A stretch of DNA of 14,114 nt from assembly GCA_001953115.1 (NCBI GenBank), contig LSSL01007796.1:1-14114 (forward strand). The letters are read 5' to 3'. The position numbers and the translations under genes were made by a program. Shown one piece after another: positions 1 to 9,328 of the stretch. The notes beneath the pieces are model-generated. The model worked only from the letters and a program-made list of their open reading frames with translations. It did not search any database and was not told the DNA's origin. This DNA is from Smittium mucronatum. Lineage: Eukaryota > Kickxellomycota > Harpellomycetes > Harpellales > Legeriomycetaceae. The first letter of the stretch is position 1, and each line of letters opens with the position of its first letter.

Positions 1-2032
1 AAAAAAATAATTGACAAAATATAATTTTAGAAACGCTTTTGATACAAATGGTATAAAATTAAGATTAATTAAATTTATTGAATAAAACAAAAACTCGATT
101 CATAATAACATCCAATAAAAGTAGGATCAAAACCATATAAAGATTAAATCATTCATTTTTGGTTCAAATTCACAAAAAAATTATCAAGTTACATGAGGAA
201 ATCATATAAATATATCATACATATTTGTAATAGAAGCTTTTTGATTTCTCAAAATAATTTTTCGAGTCATTATATATTATATTTAAATTTATTTAAGAAA
301 ATACTATTTGAAATATCAAAAAAACGATTAGACATTTAGAAATATTAATTTTTTCTAAACCTTTGTATTAATATTTTTAAAAACACCTTATTCGCATTAA
401 GAATTTATATTTAAATTTTGAGCATTATTTATTAGCAAATATATATTCTTAAACTAATCTGTTGATAAAACACTTTAAATAGGTTATAAATCACAATTTT
501 ATGATTTTTTTTGTAGTATATATATTTTTTTATTTTGGAATTATCTTTGTTTAAATTTTTTATATTATACTTACAAGCAATCTATAATTAATCAACTTTA
601 CTAAAATATATATATTAAGTTTTATGAAATCTTTATATAATCAATATTAATAGTAAAATCTTTTAAAGCAAAGTTTTTATAAGTTAAAAAGTTTATTTAA
701 AAAAAAAAATTCTAAGCTTATGGAATTTTTTTTTTGATATTTAAATAATATTACAATATTTTTAATTTTACACTTAATATTTAAAAATTAAGATTATATT
801 TAGTTTTATTGATGTTTTAAAAAACATTTTTTCATACCTTTTAAAGTTAATAAATGATCTAAATTAATTTATTAAATGGTAATTAATTCGTTTAATTCAT
901 AATAGCAATTTTATTAAAAACTATTTACATGTATCTTTTAAATTAAACAACTTTTATCAATATTTGAATTTATTTTATAATAATAAACGAGATATGAATA
1001 TTATAAAAATTTAAAATTATTTGGTCCATAATATTAACTGTAATTTATCTGCAAATAATTTTTTTGATAAGATGTTATCTGATATGATTGAAAGTGAATT
1101 TTATCCATTTTTCATAGTTTATAAATTACCAACTTAGCTACTGAAAATTACTAAAATTTTCATGTATTGATCAATTTCTCGATAAATCAAATTCGTTTTT
1201 ATAAAAACTTTTTTTTTTTACTTCAGTTCAAAAATGGAATCATATATTTTTAAATTAGCTTAATAATTATTACTATTTTCTTTTGTGGAAAACTATTATT
1301 TGGGTTATAAAAACAAATAAATTTATTTAAAATGTAATAACTATTCATATTTTTTCAACTCTTTTAAATTTTAAAATTTTTCGTATAAATTTAAGGGTGT
1401 AGGAATTTTATAAATTATATGAATTTTATTAGATTAGATTAGTGTATTATTATATTAATTTTTTCATTATTAACTTTAGAAAATAAAATATTTTGTTTGA
1501 TATCGTTGGTAATTGATAATATTGATTTATAAGTCTGCTGATAACTAAACAGAGAAAATCTTATAAATCATTTTTGAAATATTTTCCATCGAATTTAAAT
1601 TTCAGTATCTTTAAATGATTAAATTACAATCGCAATTTCACGTTAAGAAAAGTAGTACAAAGAAACTGTTTTATTTTATTATACTAATAAATCATATTAG
1701 TTTCTAATTTAATTTATTAAATTTTGATTTTGATAATTATTATTCCATTATTTATACATGTGAATATTTTTAAACTAATTTTAATTAAAGTATGTAAGAC
1801 ATTAAAATTTCAATTTTAATTTTCAAAAAAAATAAATTATATGGCTCTTTTTAAAATACATTATTAAATATTCTTTAATAAGAGAATTTATGGGATTTAT
1901 CGGATAATATATCTTAAAAAATTTATTAAAAAAAAATGCTAGGCGTAAATTTCTGATATTCTAAGATGTAGGTATTTTTTGAAAAACTTTAGTCATAATA
2001 TTGAATACCAAGGCGAAATATTAATATTTTAT

Positions 2033-2060
2033 AAAAAAAAAAAAAAAAAAAAATTTTTTT
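2033..2060. repeat. A21-T7 homopolymer block
   Basis: A run of 21 A is followed directly by a run of 7 T. This is the longest homopolymer in the window. Such poly(dA)-poly(dT) tracts are stiff and exclude nucleosomes, but they also arise by slippage in A+T-rich DNA. The exact length is prone to sequencing error. Confidence 0.9.
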
Positions 2061-2403
2061 AAACTATATATTGTATAGTGAAATTATAACTTTAATTTTC
2101 ATATTTTATTTTAGTAAAAAGTTATATCGAAAAATTTTGGTTTCTATATAAATATTCCAGTCCAATAAAACTAGATTTCATTTATTAGAAAGATTAATAT
2201 TCAATCAATAAGATCTGTATGATATTTTTTCCAATATGAAAAATTTCATAAAAATAACTGAAAAAAAAATCTAGTGGTGATTGAAATCCTCAAGCTTTTA
2301 TTAATCAAAGTAATTTTAAACCATAGATTTTAATTATTATTAATATCAAAATTATACAATAATGATTAAAAATCGGCTTTTATTAATAATTCGGGATTTT
2401 ATT

Positions 2404-2419
2404 TATCAAATATTTGATA
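2404..2419. repeat. 16-bp perfect palindrome
   Basis: The sequence TATCAAATATTTGATA is a perfect 16-bp palindrome, followed two bases later by the 6-bp palindrome CGATCG (2422-2427). In A+T-rich DNA of this length a palindrome of this size can occur by chance. No adjoining gene suggests an operator role. Confidence 0.6.
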
Positions 2420-2581
2420 TGCGATCGTGTCTAATAATTTTACACCCAATATTTTATAAAAAAATAATCAAATTTATTAATAAAATATGAAAATATATAT
2501 CTTGATTTATATTTAATTTCCCTCATGCTAGAATTTTGGTGAAAATTTTTTTTATTCTTTTTATTATCTTTTTTATATTTA

Positions 2582-2596
2582 CCCCCCCCCCCCCCC
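2582..2596. repeat. C15 homopolymer tract
   Basis: Fifteen consecutive C residues lie in a region where G+C is otherwise roughly 15%. By base composition alone such a run is essentially impossible, so it must have arisen by slippage expansion or be maintained. The next 40 bases (AGCCC, GACTCCATC) are also a little richer in C. On the complementary strand it is a G15 tract, which could form G-quadruplex-like structure. Its length is likely to vary between reads. Confidence 0.9.
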
Positions 2597-5006
2597 AACA
2601 TTTCATTTTCTATTTCAAATAGCCCTTACTGACTCCATCTAATTTGAAAATACGAAAATTTATCATATTTTTATAATTTAATTTTAAATAGAGTAATTTA
2701 GATTTTTTTCCTTTTAACTAGACAGTTTGGATTTATTTAATTTAACGTGCGTAATTTTTATCTTAATAATGAATTCGGAATCAAAAAACTATGCTAAGAC
2801 AGATAAATTTGTTTTTAAATCTGGTTATATTATGAATTTTTTTACGTTGACCTTAATTTAAATATTTATACTCCATTTTTCACACTTTGCATTCAAATCA
2901 TAAAAATGACTTATTCATATTTTTGTAAATAAAAATTACTGATTGATAAAATATTAGAAACAATAATTAGGCTATGATTCTTGCAAGATTAAAATTTAAG
3001 CCAAAATATATTTTTTCTAATTTTTTTATTATTATAAATTTTCTCACTCAAATAACATTTTTTAATATATGACATTTTAATTCTCAATTTTTTATTAATA
3101 TTAAATGGCTTGTAAAAAAAAATTACATGGTCTATTTAAGATAAAATAAATCAAACTAAATCAAATTCATTTTTTTAATACCCAATAATAATAAGATTTT
3201 TCAAATTAAGCAAAAAAAAAAAAATTATGCTTAAAAGATATTTTTAAATCGATCTATGGAAAAAAATGAAAAAAAATACTTGCTATTTACAGGGAAAAAT
3301 AGTTAATTTCATAATTAAAAAACTTTATTGATTATATTTTTGTTTACATAATAGAGGATATCATGAAGAAATCGATAAATTTTATTTCATATAATATGAA
3401 TAAATCTTTTATCCCAACTGAAAATATTTTATTAAACACATTATAAAATATATGGAGATATATCCGTAATAATAATGTTATTTAATATTCAAGTAACTCT
3501 CTCTCAAAACTTAAAAAAACATCTTTTTTAAAAATTTAAGTGTAGAAAAAAATTACTAGAAAAAAATTAGAGAGTGATATTAATTAATGGAATTCGTTAA
3601 AAAAATTAAAAATTAATAGATTAATTATAAAAAATCAATTAGCTCCAATTTATTTTATAAGCAGTCTCCTAAGCACAAAAAGTGTATTAAAAGAAATATA
3701 ATATATATTAAAATTCATAAAAGTTATATAATAATAAACATTTATATAATTCTATTGAGAAATTGGCAAAAATTGAAATTTAAAAAACATACAAAATTTT
3801 AGATTTGATAAAATTAACATTTTATTTGGATATGATTAAGAAAAATTAAATATGTCAAGTCTAGAATTGTTTTAAAGAAAAATGTGATCAGGTTTGTGCT
3901 AAATAAGCATTATAATAAAATTAATTTTTTTAAAAAATTAATAAAAGGAAACAAAAAACAATTATTTTAACGCATGTTAAATTAAATTTTTATAAAAAAA
4001 GAAATAAACTATATTAATAAATGTTTGAAAAAAACTAAAATTCTTAATTTTCTAGTAAAAAATTTCGGAAATGATAAGTTCCAAAAATTACAAATTTAAA
4101 GTATATTTTTATTTTAAAAAAAATAAATAAATATAAATATAGGATGTATTTTTTTTTTTAATTACACGATTTTAAATCGCAGTAAATTATTTAATTTTTC
4201 GAAAAAAAATCTTCTCAAAAAATATTAGACTTAGTTACTATTTAAATGAATATATATAAAAATTAATGTTAAAAAAATTTCAGTACAAAATTTTTAGTTA
4301 AAAGATTAAAAAAAGATCTGATAAATATTATATTAAATAAATTCAAAAATACAAATACCTTTCCCGAAAAAATTTAAAGAAATTTTTATTCATTGCACAT
4401 ATTTAAACTATTTAAATTAGATATTACTAATAACATTCGTTAAAGATGACTTCTAAATCTTAAAGAATATTTATACTCTCCCTTCATAGAATTTTTCAAT
4501 ACGATAGTTCAAATTCTAATAAGCGTTTATGATTTTTTTATTTGATTAAAAATTTAATTATTATATTAAATAAAGACACTACATGGCTAAGATGCTTATA
4601 TTTACTATTTAAAAATTTAAAATACTTGCTTAAAAACCATGAACCTGATTAAATGTGGTAATAATATTATATTTGCTTCCTTTTTTAACAATAAAGTATT
4701 TCTCAAATTAGTGGATTACTTTACTGAGGATAAATAAAGATCACTTATGTTATAATGGACTTATTTTTTTTATAAAATATTTGGATAGATACGGAGGTAG
4801 AAATAATATAAATCTATTATATTTGGATTTGGATTTAGATTTTTTTTCTATTTTTTTAAACTAAAAATTTATTCGGCGGGTTTGAAAGTTCTAATAAAAT
4901 ATATATTTAAAAAGACAAAAAAAAGTTTATTATTTAAGGCTATTCAGAAAAAAATTTAATTATTATAATTTTTTGCTTAAATTTTTTCAGTATTTCGGAT
5001 TTACTT

Positions 5007-5039
5007 TTTTTTATTTTTTTATTTTATTTTATTTATTTT
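5007..5039. repeat. T-rich ATTTT-type microsatellite
   Basis: T runs are interrupted by single A residues at near-regular 4-8 base spacing, including a phased ATTTT ATTTT stretch. This is a short, imperfect microsatellite. It is followed directly by a small C/G patch (CCCGCG at 5040-5045). No function is evident. Confidence 0.6.
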
Positions 5040-5506
5040 CCCGCGTTTTTTGTGATTTAGAACCGATATAGAACGTTTAATTCATAAAAAAAAATATTTA
5101 CTATTAAATTTTTTATAATATTTTTATTCAAATTTAAAAGCGATTCATATCTATTAATTTCAAACGGACCTCACAATTATTTTTATTTATTTATCAATGA
5201 TGATAGTTTTTTGTTATTAATTATTTTAATAATCTGAATGAAAGAATTGAGTGATTTTTGAATACCAATAATGCCACTTTATACTGGAAACTTGTTACAG
5301 ATAACTCTTGGATTTTTTTTAAAAAAAAATCACCTTTAATAATAACTCTATAAAAATGAGTTTTTATATTATAATTATTTAGAGAGAAATTAGATAGGTA
5401 TAAAAATAATGATTTATTTTACGAAGATTTTTATCCTCTTGCCTTCATTATTCAAACACACGAATATTAAAGGTAAAAAAACCGAAAATATATGAAACAA
5501 AAAAAA

Positions 5507-5563
5507 AAATAATTAAATCTGGGTTTTTTATAAAAAAAAACCAAATTTTTTTTTTAATTATTT
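5507..5563. repeat. Imperfect 57-bp inverted repeat (hairpin)
   Basis: The outer arms AAATAATTAA (5507-5516) and TTAATTATTT (5554-5563) are exact complements. The inner part pairs GGTTTTTT (5522-5529) with the A run ending in CC (5533-5542). Between these the two sides differ by extra A/T residues, leaving internal bulges. It would fold as a long A/T hairpin. It could be a slippage product of A/T runs; nothing nearby suggests a gene whose terminator this might be. Confidence 0.5.
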
Positions 5564-6180
5564 GATTGTCGATTTATTTTTGAAAATAAATTAATGTGAC
5601 TATCTTTCACAGAATTTTTTTCAGTATAAATTGAAAATTGATCTATTCTTTCTATAAATCACAAAAGCTTCATCTTTCACCATAGCTTGGTTTTATTTTG
5701 ACATACTTTTCACACTTTAAAAAATACACCTTATCTATTTAAATTAATTTAAAAAAATTCTATATTAGTCAATTTCAATAAAAAAATATCTTTTTTCCTA
5801 TTTATTCCATTAAATTTTGAGAATTATTCAATATCTCGCAGTATTTACATTAATTGGGAAGGAAAAAAACAATACTTTCATGTTAGCGAATTCAAATTTA
5901 TATATTGTACATAATTGTAAAATTTTCTGTTTAAATTTCTGTTGTTAAATATAAATAATTATCAGAAAAAATAGATTTGGATAATTATGGGCAAAATGAA
6001 TAACCCATGATATAATTGATTTTTTACCCTATTTATAAAATATTTTGACAAATTAATAAAGCAATAAATTAAAAAAATATCATTTGTACAGATTTACGAA
6101 AAAAAATTTCGGTTTTAATTGTATAAATTTTTTTGTGTATTTTTAGATAAACCACTTATTGTTTTATTTTACAATAAAAT

Positions 6181-6246
6181 GCTTCCTCCCCCCACTTTTA
6201 GGTTAAATACCGAGATTTGTTATAATAAGGTGATAAATATATAAAA
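6181..6246. other. Start of the higher-G+C island
   Basis: Composition changes here: a pyrimidine-rich CCTCCCCCCAC patch (6185-6195) is followed by a segment leading into the open frame at 6247. A TATA-like TATAAAAA (6240-6247) overlaps the start of that frame. These are compatible with a promoter for a small gene or RNA, but similar A/T words occur all over the window, so only the C-rich patch is noteworthy. Confidence 0.3.
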
Positions 6247-6459
6247 ATGCAGCACAAAGGATCCATTTTATGTATTAAAATAAGAACACAATGTATAAAA
6301 GCCTTATTAATGATCTCTCTCACTTTTATTATATATAGTAATGAAAAGCCAGTGAAATACGTATATATATATATTCCGATTGTTTTATTAACAAGATATA
6401 TGCGCCCCGGTTGCCGAAACGCTGGCGCAGTGTATTGTTGGATAAGTTTTAATTGCTAG
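6247..6459 (+). CDS. Doubtful 70-codon ORF of unknown function
   Basis: This is the only standard-code open frame of about 70 codons in the whole window. It starts at an ATG preceded by an A-rich stretch and ends at TAG. The predicted product has two hydrophobic stretches (roughly residues 18-30 and 38-49), four cysteines spread along its length, and a short Arg/Gly/Ala-containing section near residues 52-60. I do not recognise any family or domain. In favour: its G+C is 68 of 213 bases (32%), about double the surroundings. Against: the G+C gain is concentrated in the hairpin at 6401-6429, as expected of a structured RNA, and one frame of this length can occur by chance in 14 kb. The gene ends 170 bases before the tRNA pair and has no coding neighbour. 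It may equally be part of a non-coding RNA gene. Confidence 0.2.
   Translation: MQHKGSILCIKIRTQCIKALLMISLTFIIYSNEKPVKYVYIYIPIVLLTRYMRPGCRNAGAVYCWISFNC
6401..6429 (+). other. G+C-rich hairpin, possible part of a structured RNA
   Basis: A 6-bp stem TGCGCC (6401-6406) / GGCGCA (6424-6429) encloses 17 bases that contain a second small hairpin CGG-TTG-CCG (6408-6416). About 70% of these 29 bases are G or C, against roughly 15% around them. In strongly A+T-rich genomes such islands commonly mark structured RNA genes. I compared it by memory with the conserved cores of U1, U2, U4, U5 and U6, SRP RNA and RNase P RNA and found no convincing match, and there is no tRNA B box. It lies inside the doubtful frame 6247-6459 and about 200 bases upstream of the tRNA genes. 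Orientation is assumed from the tRNA genes. Confidence 0.35.
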
Positions 6460-6542
6460 GTTAAAAGGGCTTATGGAATAGTTTAATATAAAAAGGTTTA
6501 CCATTAAAAACATTAAAAAAATCTACTATCTATATCCTATCA

Positions 6543-6563
6543 TCTAACCCCTGACCGGTTAGA
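6543..6563. other. Hairpin upstream of the tRNA pair
   Basis: TCTAACC (6543-6549) pairs with GGTTAGA (6557-6563), giving a 7-bp stem with a 7-base loop. It lies about 65 bases upstream of the tRNA-Phe start. It could be the 3' hairpin of an RNA encoded in 6400-6560, a protein-binding dyad, or chance. There is no T run directly after it. Confidence 0.35.
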
Positions 6564-6636
6564 CTAGTAATATACTAATCAAAGATAAAAACAACCTAAT
6601 TAGATATTTAATAATTTAAATTTCTCATTGGGGACT

Positions 6637-6648
6637 TAGCTCAGCTGG
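6637..6648 (+). promoter_or_regulatory. Internal A box of tRNA-Phe
   Basis: TAGCTCAGCTGG matches the RNA polymerase III A-box consensus TRGCNNAGYNGG at every position. It forms the D-arm of the tRNA. It probably directs transcription of both tRNA genes. Confidence 0.9.
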
Positions 6649-6680
6649 GAGAGCGTGCGACTGAAGATCGTACGGTCCCG

Positions 6681-6691
6681 AGTTCAATCCT
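6681..6691 (+). promoter_or_regulatory. Internal B box of tRNA-Phe
   Basis: AGTTCAATCCT contains the B-box core GTTCRANNC exactly. It forms the T-arm and is the expected TFIIIC site. Confidence 0.9.
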
Positions 6692-6713
6692 CGGAGTCCC
6701 CATATTGGTATCT

Positions 6714-6724
6714 TGGCCGAGCGG
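6714..6724 (+). promoter_or_regulatory. Internal A box of tRNA-Leu
   Basis: TGGCCGAGCGG is the standard A-box form in tRNA-Leu genes (TRGCNNAG core with one mismatch at its fifth position being free). It starts 12 bases after the end of tRNA-Phe. Confidence 0.85.
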
Positions 6725-6766
6725 TCTAAGGCGCCGCACTCAAGTTGCGGTCTCGAAAGAGGCGTG

Positions 6767-6777
6767 AGTTCGAATCT
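6767..6777 (+). promoter_or_regulatory. Internal B box of tRNA-Leu
   Basis: AGTTCGAATCT carries the GTTCGAATC core of the RNA polymerase III B box and forms the T-arm of the tRNA. Confidence 0.9.
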
Positions 6778-6791
6778 CACAGATACCATGC

Positions 6792-6796
6792 TTTTT
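6792..6796 (+). terminator. RNA polymerase III terminator (T5)
   Basis: Five T residues begin 4 bases after the tRNA-Leu discriminator base. T runs of four or more in the non-template strand end RNA polymerase III transcription. No such run lies between the two tRNA genes (spacer TATT), so this is the only obvious terminator for both. Confidence 0.85.
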
Positions 6797-6799
6797 GCG

Positions 6800-9110
6800 T
6801 GCAGAATATCTCCATATTTTCAAAAGTTTCTTATTCATTAATGTATACGTTAAATCCAGCTTTTTTAGCTATTTTTTACTAAGGCTTGTTTGAGGACTAC
6901 TGTTTTTCAGCTCCAGCACACATCACTAACAAATCAATTGATTTATTTGGGATTTTTCTCTCAGATTATGAAATTCAAATTTTAACTTGTTAATTTTCCT
7001 GTACATTATTACCTTATATTTTTACATTATAAATTACGGAATCCATTTTTTAAATAGTTGTATTTTTTTCTTTTTTTATCAACTAATGATATTTTTTTTG
7101 ACTGAATATAAATGAGAAAAAATTGTATAGTATGTTATAATATTAACAATCAAAAAAAAATTTCATTCTGTGGGACCAATTTTTAACCTTTAAAAAAAAT
7201 TGTGAATTTTCATGATTAAAACTTTCACCATTATAAATATGATTTCGATATTTCACAAATAAAAACATTTCATTCCGAGATTTTCTTCTCGCCTTTTTGA
7301 AAATATGAGTTTTCAGTCCTTTAAAGAATCTTGGCTATTTTCAAGATAAGTGGATTTTCCAAAATCTAAAAAATGGAGAAATTTAATCATGACAATCCTC
7401 GCCTTTTTAAAAGTCGGTATAATGAAAATAAAATTTTATTTGGGTTTTTTTACGAAATTTTTTTTTCAATATAAAATTGAATATTTGTTTATTACCATCA
7501 AAAAAATTAGCCATTAATTCTATCACTTTGTACTAATACCCCACCAAAACTTCCAAAAACTTTTCTACTTATTTTATGAATTATTTTCCATTTTCTTTCT
7601 CATATATCTTGAATTATTTTCTGAAAATTAGTGTCAAATTTACTCGCGAAATTTTATTTGAAAACAAATTCACGTTTAACGTATAATTGCTTTTATTTTC
7701 CTCTTTTTATTATTTATATGTGTGTATTTTTGTTTTTATTCATTATCTATATATCTAAATTTGGATTTTTTTAGAAAAAATATCTCACAATCATCAGCTG
7801 TATTGTTATTAGCAAGATATTATTTTTATTTAATTATATTTGAGCTTACCCTTTTTTTTACCTGATTTAACAAACTTATTTTACGCCCATTATATCAAAA
7901 AAAGATAGTTTTATATTATATGCACTTATTTTTTTAATTCTTATATTTTAACCATTAAGATTTTATAATTATTTTAAATAAATTGCCATCTTTTGAATTA
8001 AACTAAAGAAAGTTTTTTCATTAGTCATTTTATTAAACTGAAAACTTTCTATTTAACTATGTTAATTTTATGAAGATTAAGATTAAAAAATTACCCAGAA
8101 ATTTTCTATTTTATTATATTCTGTTTTTAAATCTTAAAAAACTTTTGCTTCGATAAATTTTAAATAGAAGATAATAATCAATCAATAAAGTTATTAATTT
8201 TTCTTTTTCTTTTTCTTTTTCTTTTTTTCCTCTTATTCTAGAGTGGCTATTTTTTTTATTTTCTAGATAAATTTCAAAACAAACTCCTTACTATACAGCG
8301 TCAGTAGCAAAAGAAAATCTTAGAAATATTATACAATAATCTCACAAATATTTTCAATTTGAAATAAATAACTTTTTAAAAGGGTATTTAAATACTATTA
8401 AATCATATAAATATATTATGTGATTAAGTTTAAAGCTCTTACCAAAAAATTTATTTATTTTTAGTATCCTAACTTTTTTTAAAGTCACATAATGAAAGTT
8501 TTATTTTTTTTAAATTTCTAAAATGGAGAACAAATATATTTATCTTTTTATCATTAAATCACTAAGGCTAGAATAAAATAAAAATAACTTATCAAATCTT
8601 AAAAACGAAAAAAATATATTAAAAAAAGTATAAAAGAGGCTTAGGAAGTTAATAATTAATCGAAAATGCCTTTATAAATCACATGATAAAACTAGCCAAA
8701 GCATTTATTTATATAAATTAGAGAGCATGGATCGAGAATAAAAAAAATCAAAAATCGAAATTTTTGATATATTCAATGAAACTTGAATTAAGTTTAAATT
8801 TTTCAGCTAGAAGCTATTTAGACAATTTAAAAGAAAGTTTTTGCTTTGAGGAATTATTTTTATGTAATTTTCCTTCAATTTAGTTAAATTTTATTAAATT
8901 AAAAGCTAAATATTCAGATAAATATAGATTAAATGCCGAAAAATTGCTTTTTTAATATTAAATTGTAGTTTAAAAATAATTTTCTGCATCAATTAATCAT
9001 ATTTTTTTTTTATTTATTTTTTTACGGGATATTTATTTTAAAGTTAATAAAAAGCTCTTAAAACTATTTTTAAAAATGTTAAAAAAAGTAAATTTTTTTT
9101 AAAAATTTCA
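6800..9110. other. A+T-rich gene desert, right-centre part
   Basis: No gene is supportable. About 150 bases after the tRNA pair (to about 6950) are somewhat richer in G+C, including CAGCTCCAGCACAC near 6909-6922, without a recognisable motif. Two copies of CTCGCCTTTTT lie 110 bases apart (7288-7298 and 7398-7408). A CTTTTT microsatellite sits at 8203-8228. The rest is irregular A+T-rich DNA with stops in all frames. Confidence 0.6.
8203..8228. repeat. CTTTTT microsatellite
   Basis: C residues fall at exactly 6-base intervals (8203, 8209, 8215, 8221) within an otherwise unbroken T run, giving four copies of CTTTTT. The polypyrimidine character extends to about 8234. It is a slippage-type simple repeat with no visible association. 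Confidence 0.85.
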
Positions 9111-9137
9111 CCTAACTCCCCTCTGCCGCTCTAGTAG

Positions 9138-9172
9138 CTCCATAACTCGGGAGAATTGGTTCAATGCCAATT
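9138..9172 (+). other. tRNA T-arm-like hairpin with B-box match
   Basis: Two adjacent hairpins occur: CTCC (9138-9141) with GGAG (9150-9153) around 8 bases, then AATTGG (9154-9159) with CCAATT (9167-9172) around the 7-base loop TTCAATG. The second has the geometry of a tRNA T-arm, and GGTTCAATGCC (9158-9168) matches the RNA polymerase III B-box consensus GGTTCRANNCC completely. There is a TAGCTC word at 9135-9140 that recalls an A box, but it is too close to the B box and no anticodon arm fits between them, so this is not a complete tRNA. It may be a tRNA remnant, a tRNA-derived short element, or a stand-alone TFIIIC site. It ends about 37 bases before the left arm of the element at 9209. Confidence 0.35.
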
Positions 9173-9208
9173 AATCATAGATAAAGTCGTGATTTTTAAA
9201 AGAATTTA

Positions 9209-9328
9209 TACGAAAAATTAGGCAATTGTACACAAAATATGCGGTTATACACAAATTCAATTTTTCAGCCAATAAAATCCCTTAAATATTCCGTATTCAT
9301 ACATAAAATATAAGAACTCTTTTTATTT
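9209..9328 (+). repeat. Left inverted arm of the MITE-like element
   Basis: It contains TACGAA at 9209 (a decayed copy), TACACA at 9229 and TACACA at 9248, spaced 20 and 19 bp. Towards the centre follows a conserved block, TTAAATATTCCGTATTCAT (9282-9300), identical in the opposite arm. The extra outermost motif present on the right side is absent at the expected position near 9189. Confidence 0.7.

Larger units (their letters stand above)
1..2581. other. A+T-rich gene desert, left part
   Basis: I see no supportable gene, RNA gene or mobile element here. The sequence is a mixture of short A and T runs with stop codons in all frames, and no open frame reaches 70 codons. It is irregular rather than tandemly repeated, so it does not look like a satellite array. 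The only structured items are the A/T homopolymer block at 2033-2060 and the 16-bp palindrome at 2404-2419, listed separately. It most resembles unconstrained intergenic DNA of a strongly A+T-biased nuclear genome. Genes under a non-standard code cannot be excluded by eye. Confidence 0.7.
2597..6180. other. A+T-rich gene desert, left-centre part
   Basis: No gene can be supported in this 3.6-kb stretch: stops are frequent in every frame and composition stays extremely A+T-rich. It contains many small A/T hairpins of the kind expected by chance, for example arms TTAAGCA/TGCTTAA at 3206-3234, plus the microsatellite at 5007-5039 and the larger hairpin at 5507-5563. I see no RNA polymerase III boxes, no long open frame and no transposon ends. 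Confidence 0.65.
6630..6702 (+). tRNA. tRNA-Phe (anticodon GAA)
   Basis: A 73-base cytosolic-type tRNA that reads UUU/UUC codons. The full cloverleaf can be drawn: acceptor stem 6630-6636 with 6695-6701 (7 perfect pairs), D stem 6639-6642 with 6651-6654, anticodon stem 6656-6660 with 6668-6672 (one G-T pair), anticodon GAA at 6663-6665, a 5-base variable loop, and T stem 6678-6682 with 6690-6694 around loop TTCAATC. The discriminator base is A at 6702. There is no intron and the 3' CCA is not encoded. The loop CTGAAGA with its flanking A and T is the usual eukaryotic tRNA-Phe form. The acceptor begins with GGGGACT, whereas many eukaryotic tRNA-Phe begin with GC. No T run follows the gene, so transcription probably continues into tRNA-Leu 4 bases downstream. 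Confidence 0.97.
6707..6788 (+). tRNA. tRNA-Leu (anticodon CAA)
   Basis: An 82-base class II tRNA that reads UUG codons. Acceptor stem 6707-6713 pairs with 6781-6787; the 3-bp D stem is 6716-6718 with 6730-6732; the anticodon stem is 6734-6738 with 6746-6750, with anticodon CAA at 6741-6743. The long variable arm typical of tRNA-Leu is 6751-6763: CTC (6752-6754) pairs with GAG (6759-6761) around a GAAA tetraloop. The T stem 6764-6768 pairs with 6776-6780 around loop TTCGAAT, and the discriminator is A at 6788. There is no intron, although tRNA-Leu(CAA) genes carry one in many eukaryotes, and CCA is not encoded. It lies 4 bases after tRNA-Phe on the same strand and has its own A and B boxes, so it could be transcribed alone or as the second half of a dicistronic transcript. 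Confidence 0.97.

Noticed and set aside
6630..6788. A bacterial or organellar origin of the tRNA genes.
   Set aside because: CCA is not encoded, the A and B boxes match the RNA polymerase III consensus, a T5 terminator follows, and the anticodon arm of tRNA-Phe is of the eukaryotic cytosolic type.
7288..7413. A direct repeat of CTCGCCTTTTT at 7288 and 7398, perhaps a target-site duplication around an insertion.
   Set aside because: The identical word is 11 bases and mostly T. The 110 bases between the copies show no inverted ends, and flanking similarity stops at once.
9138..9172. A complete tRNA gene around the B-box match.
   Set aside because: No acceptor stem or anticodon arm can be drawn, and the A-box-like word is only about 20 bases from the B box. 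It is kept only as a T-arm-like hairpin.
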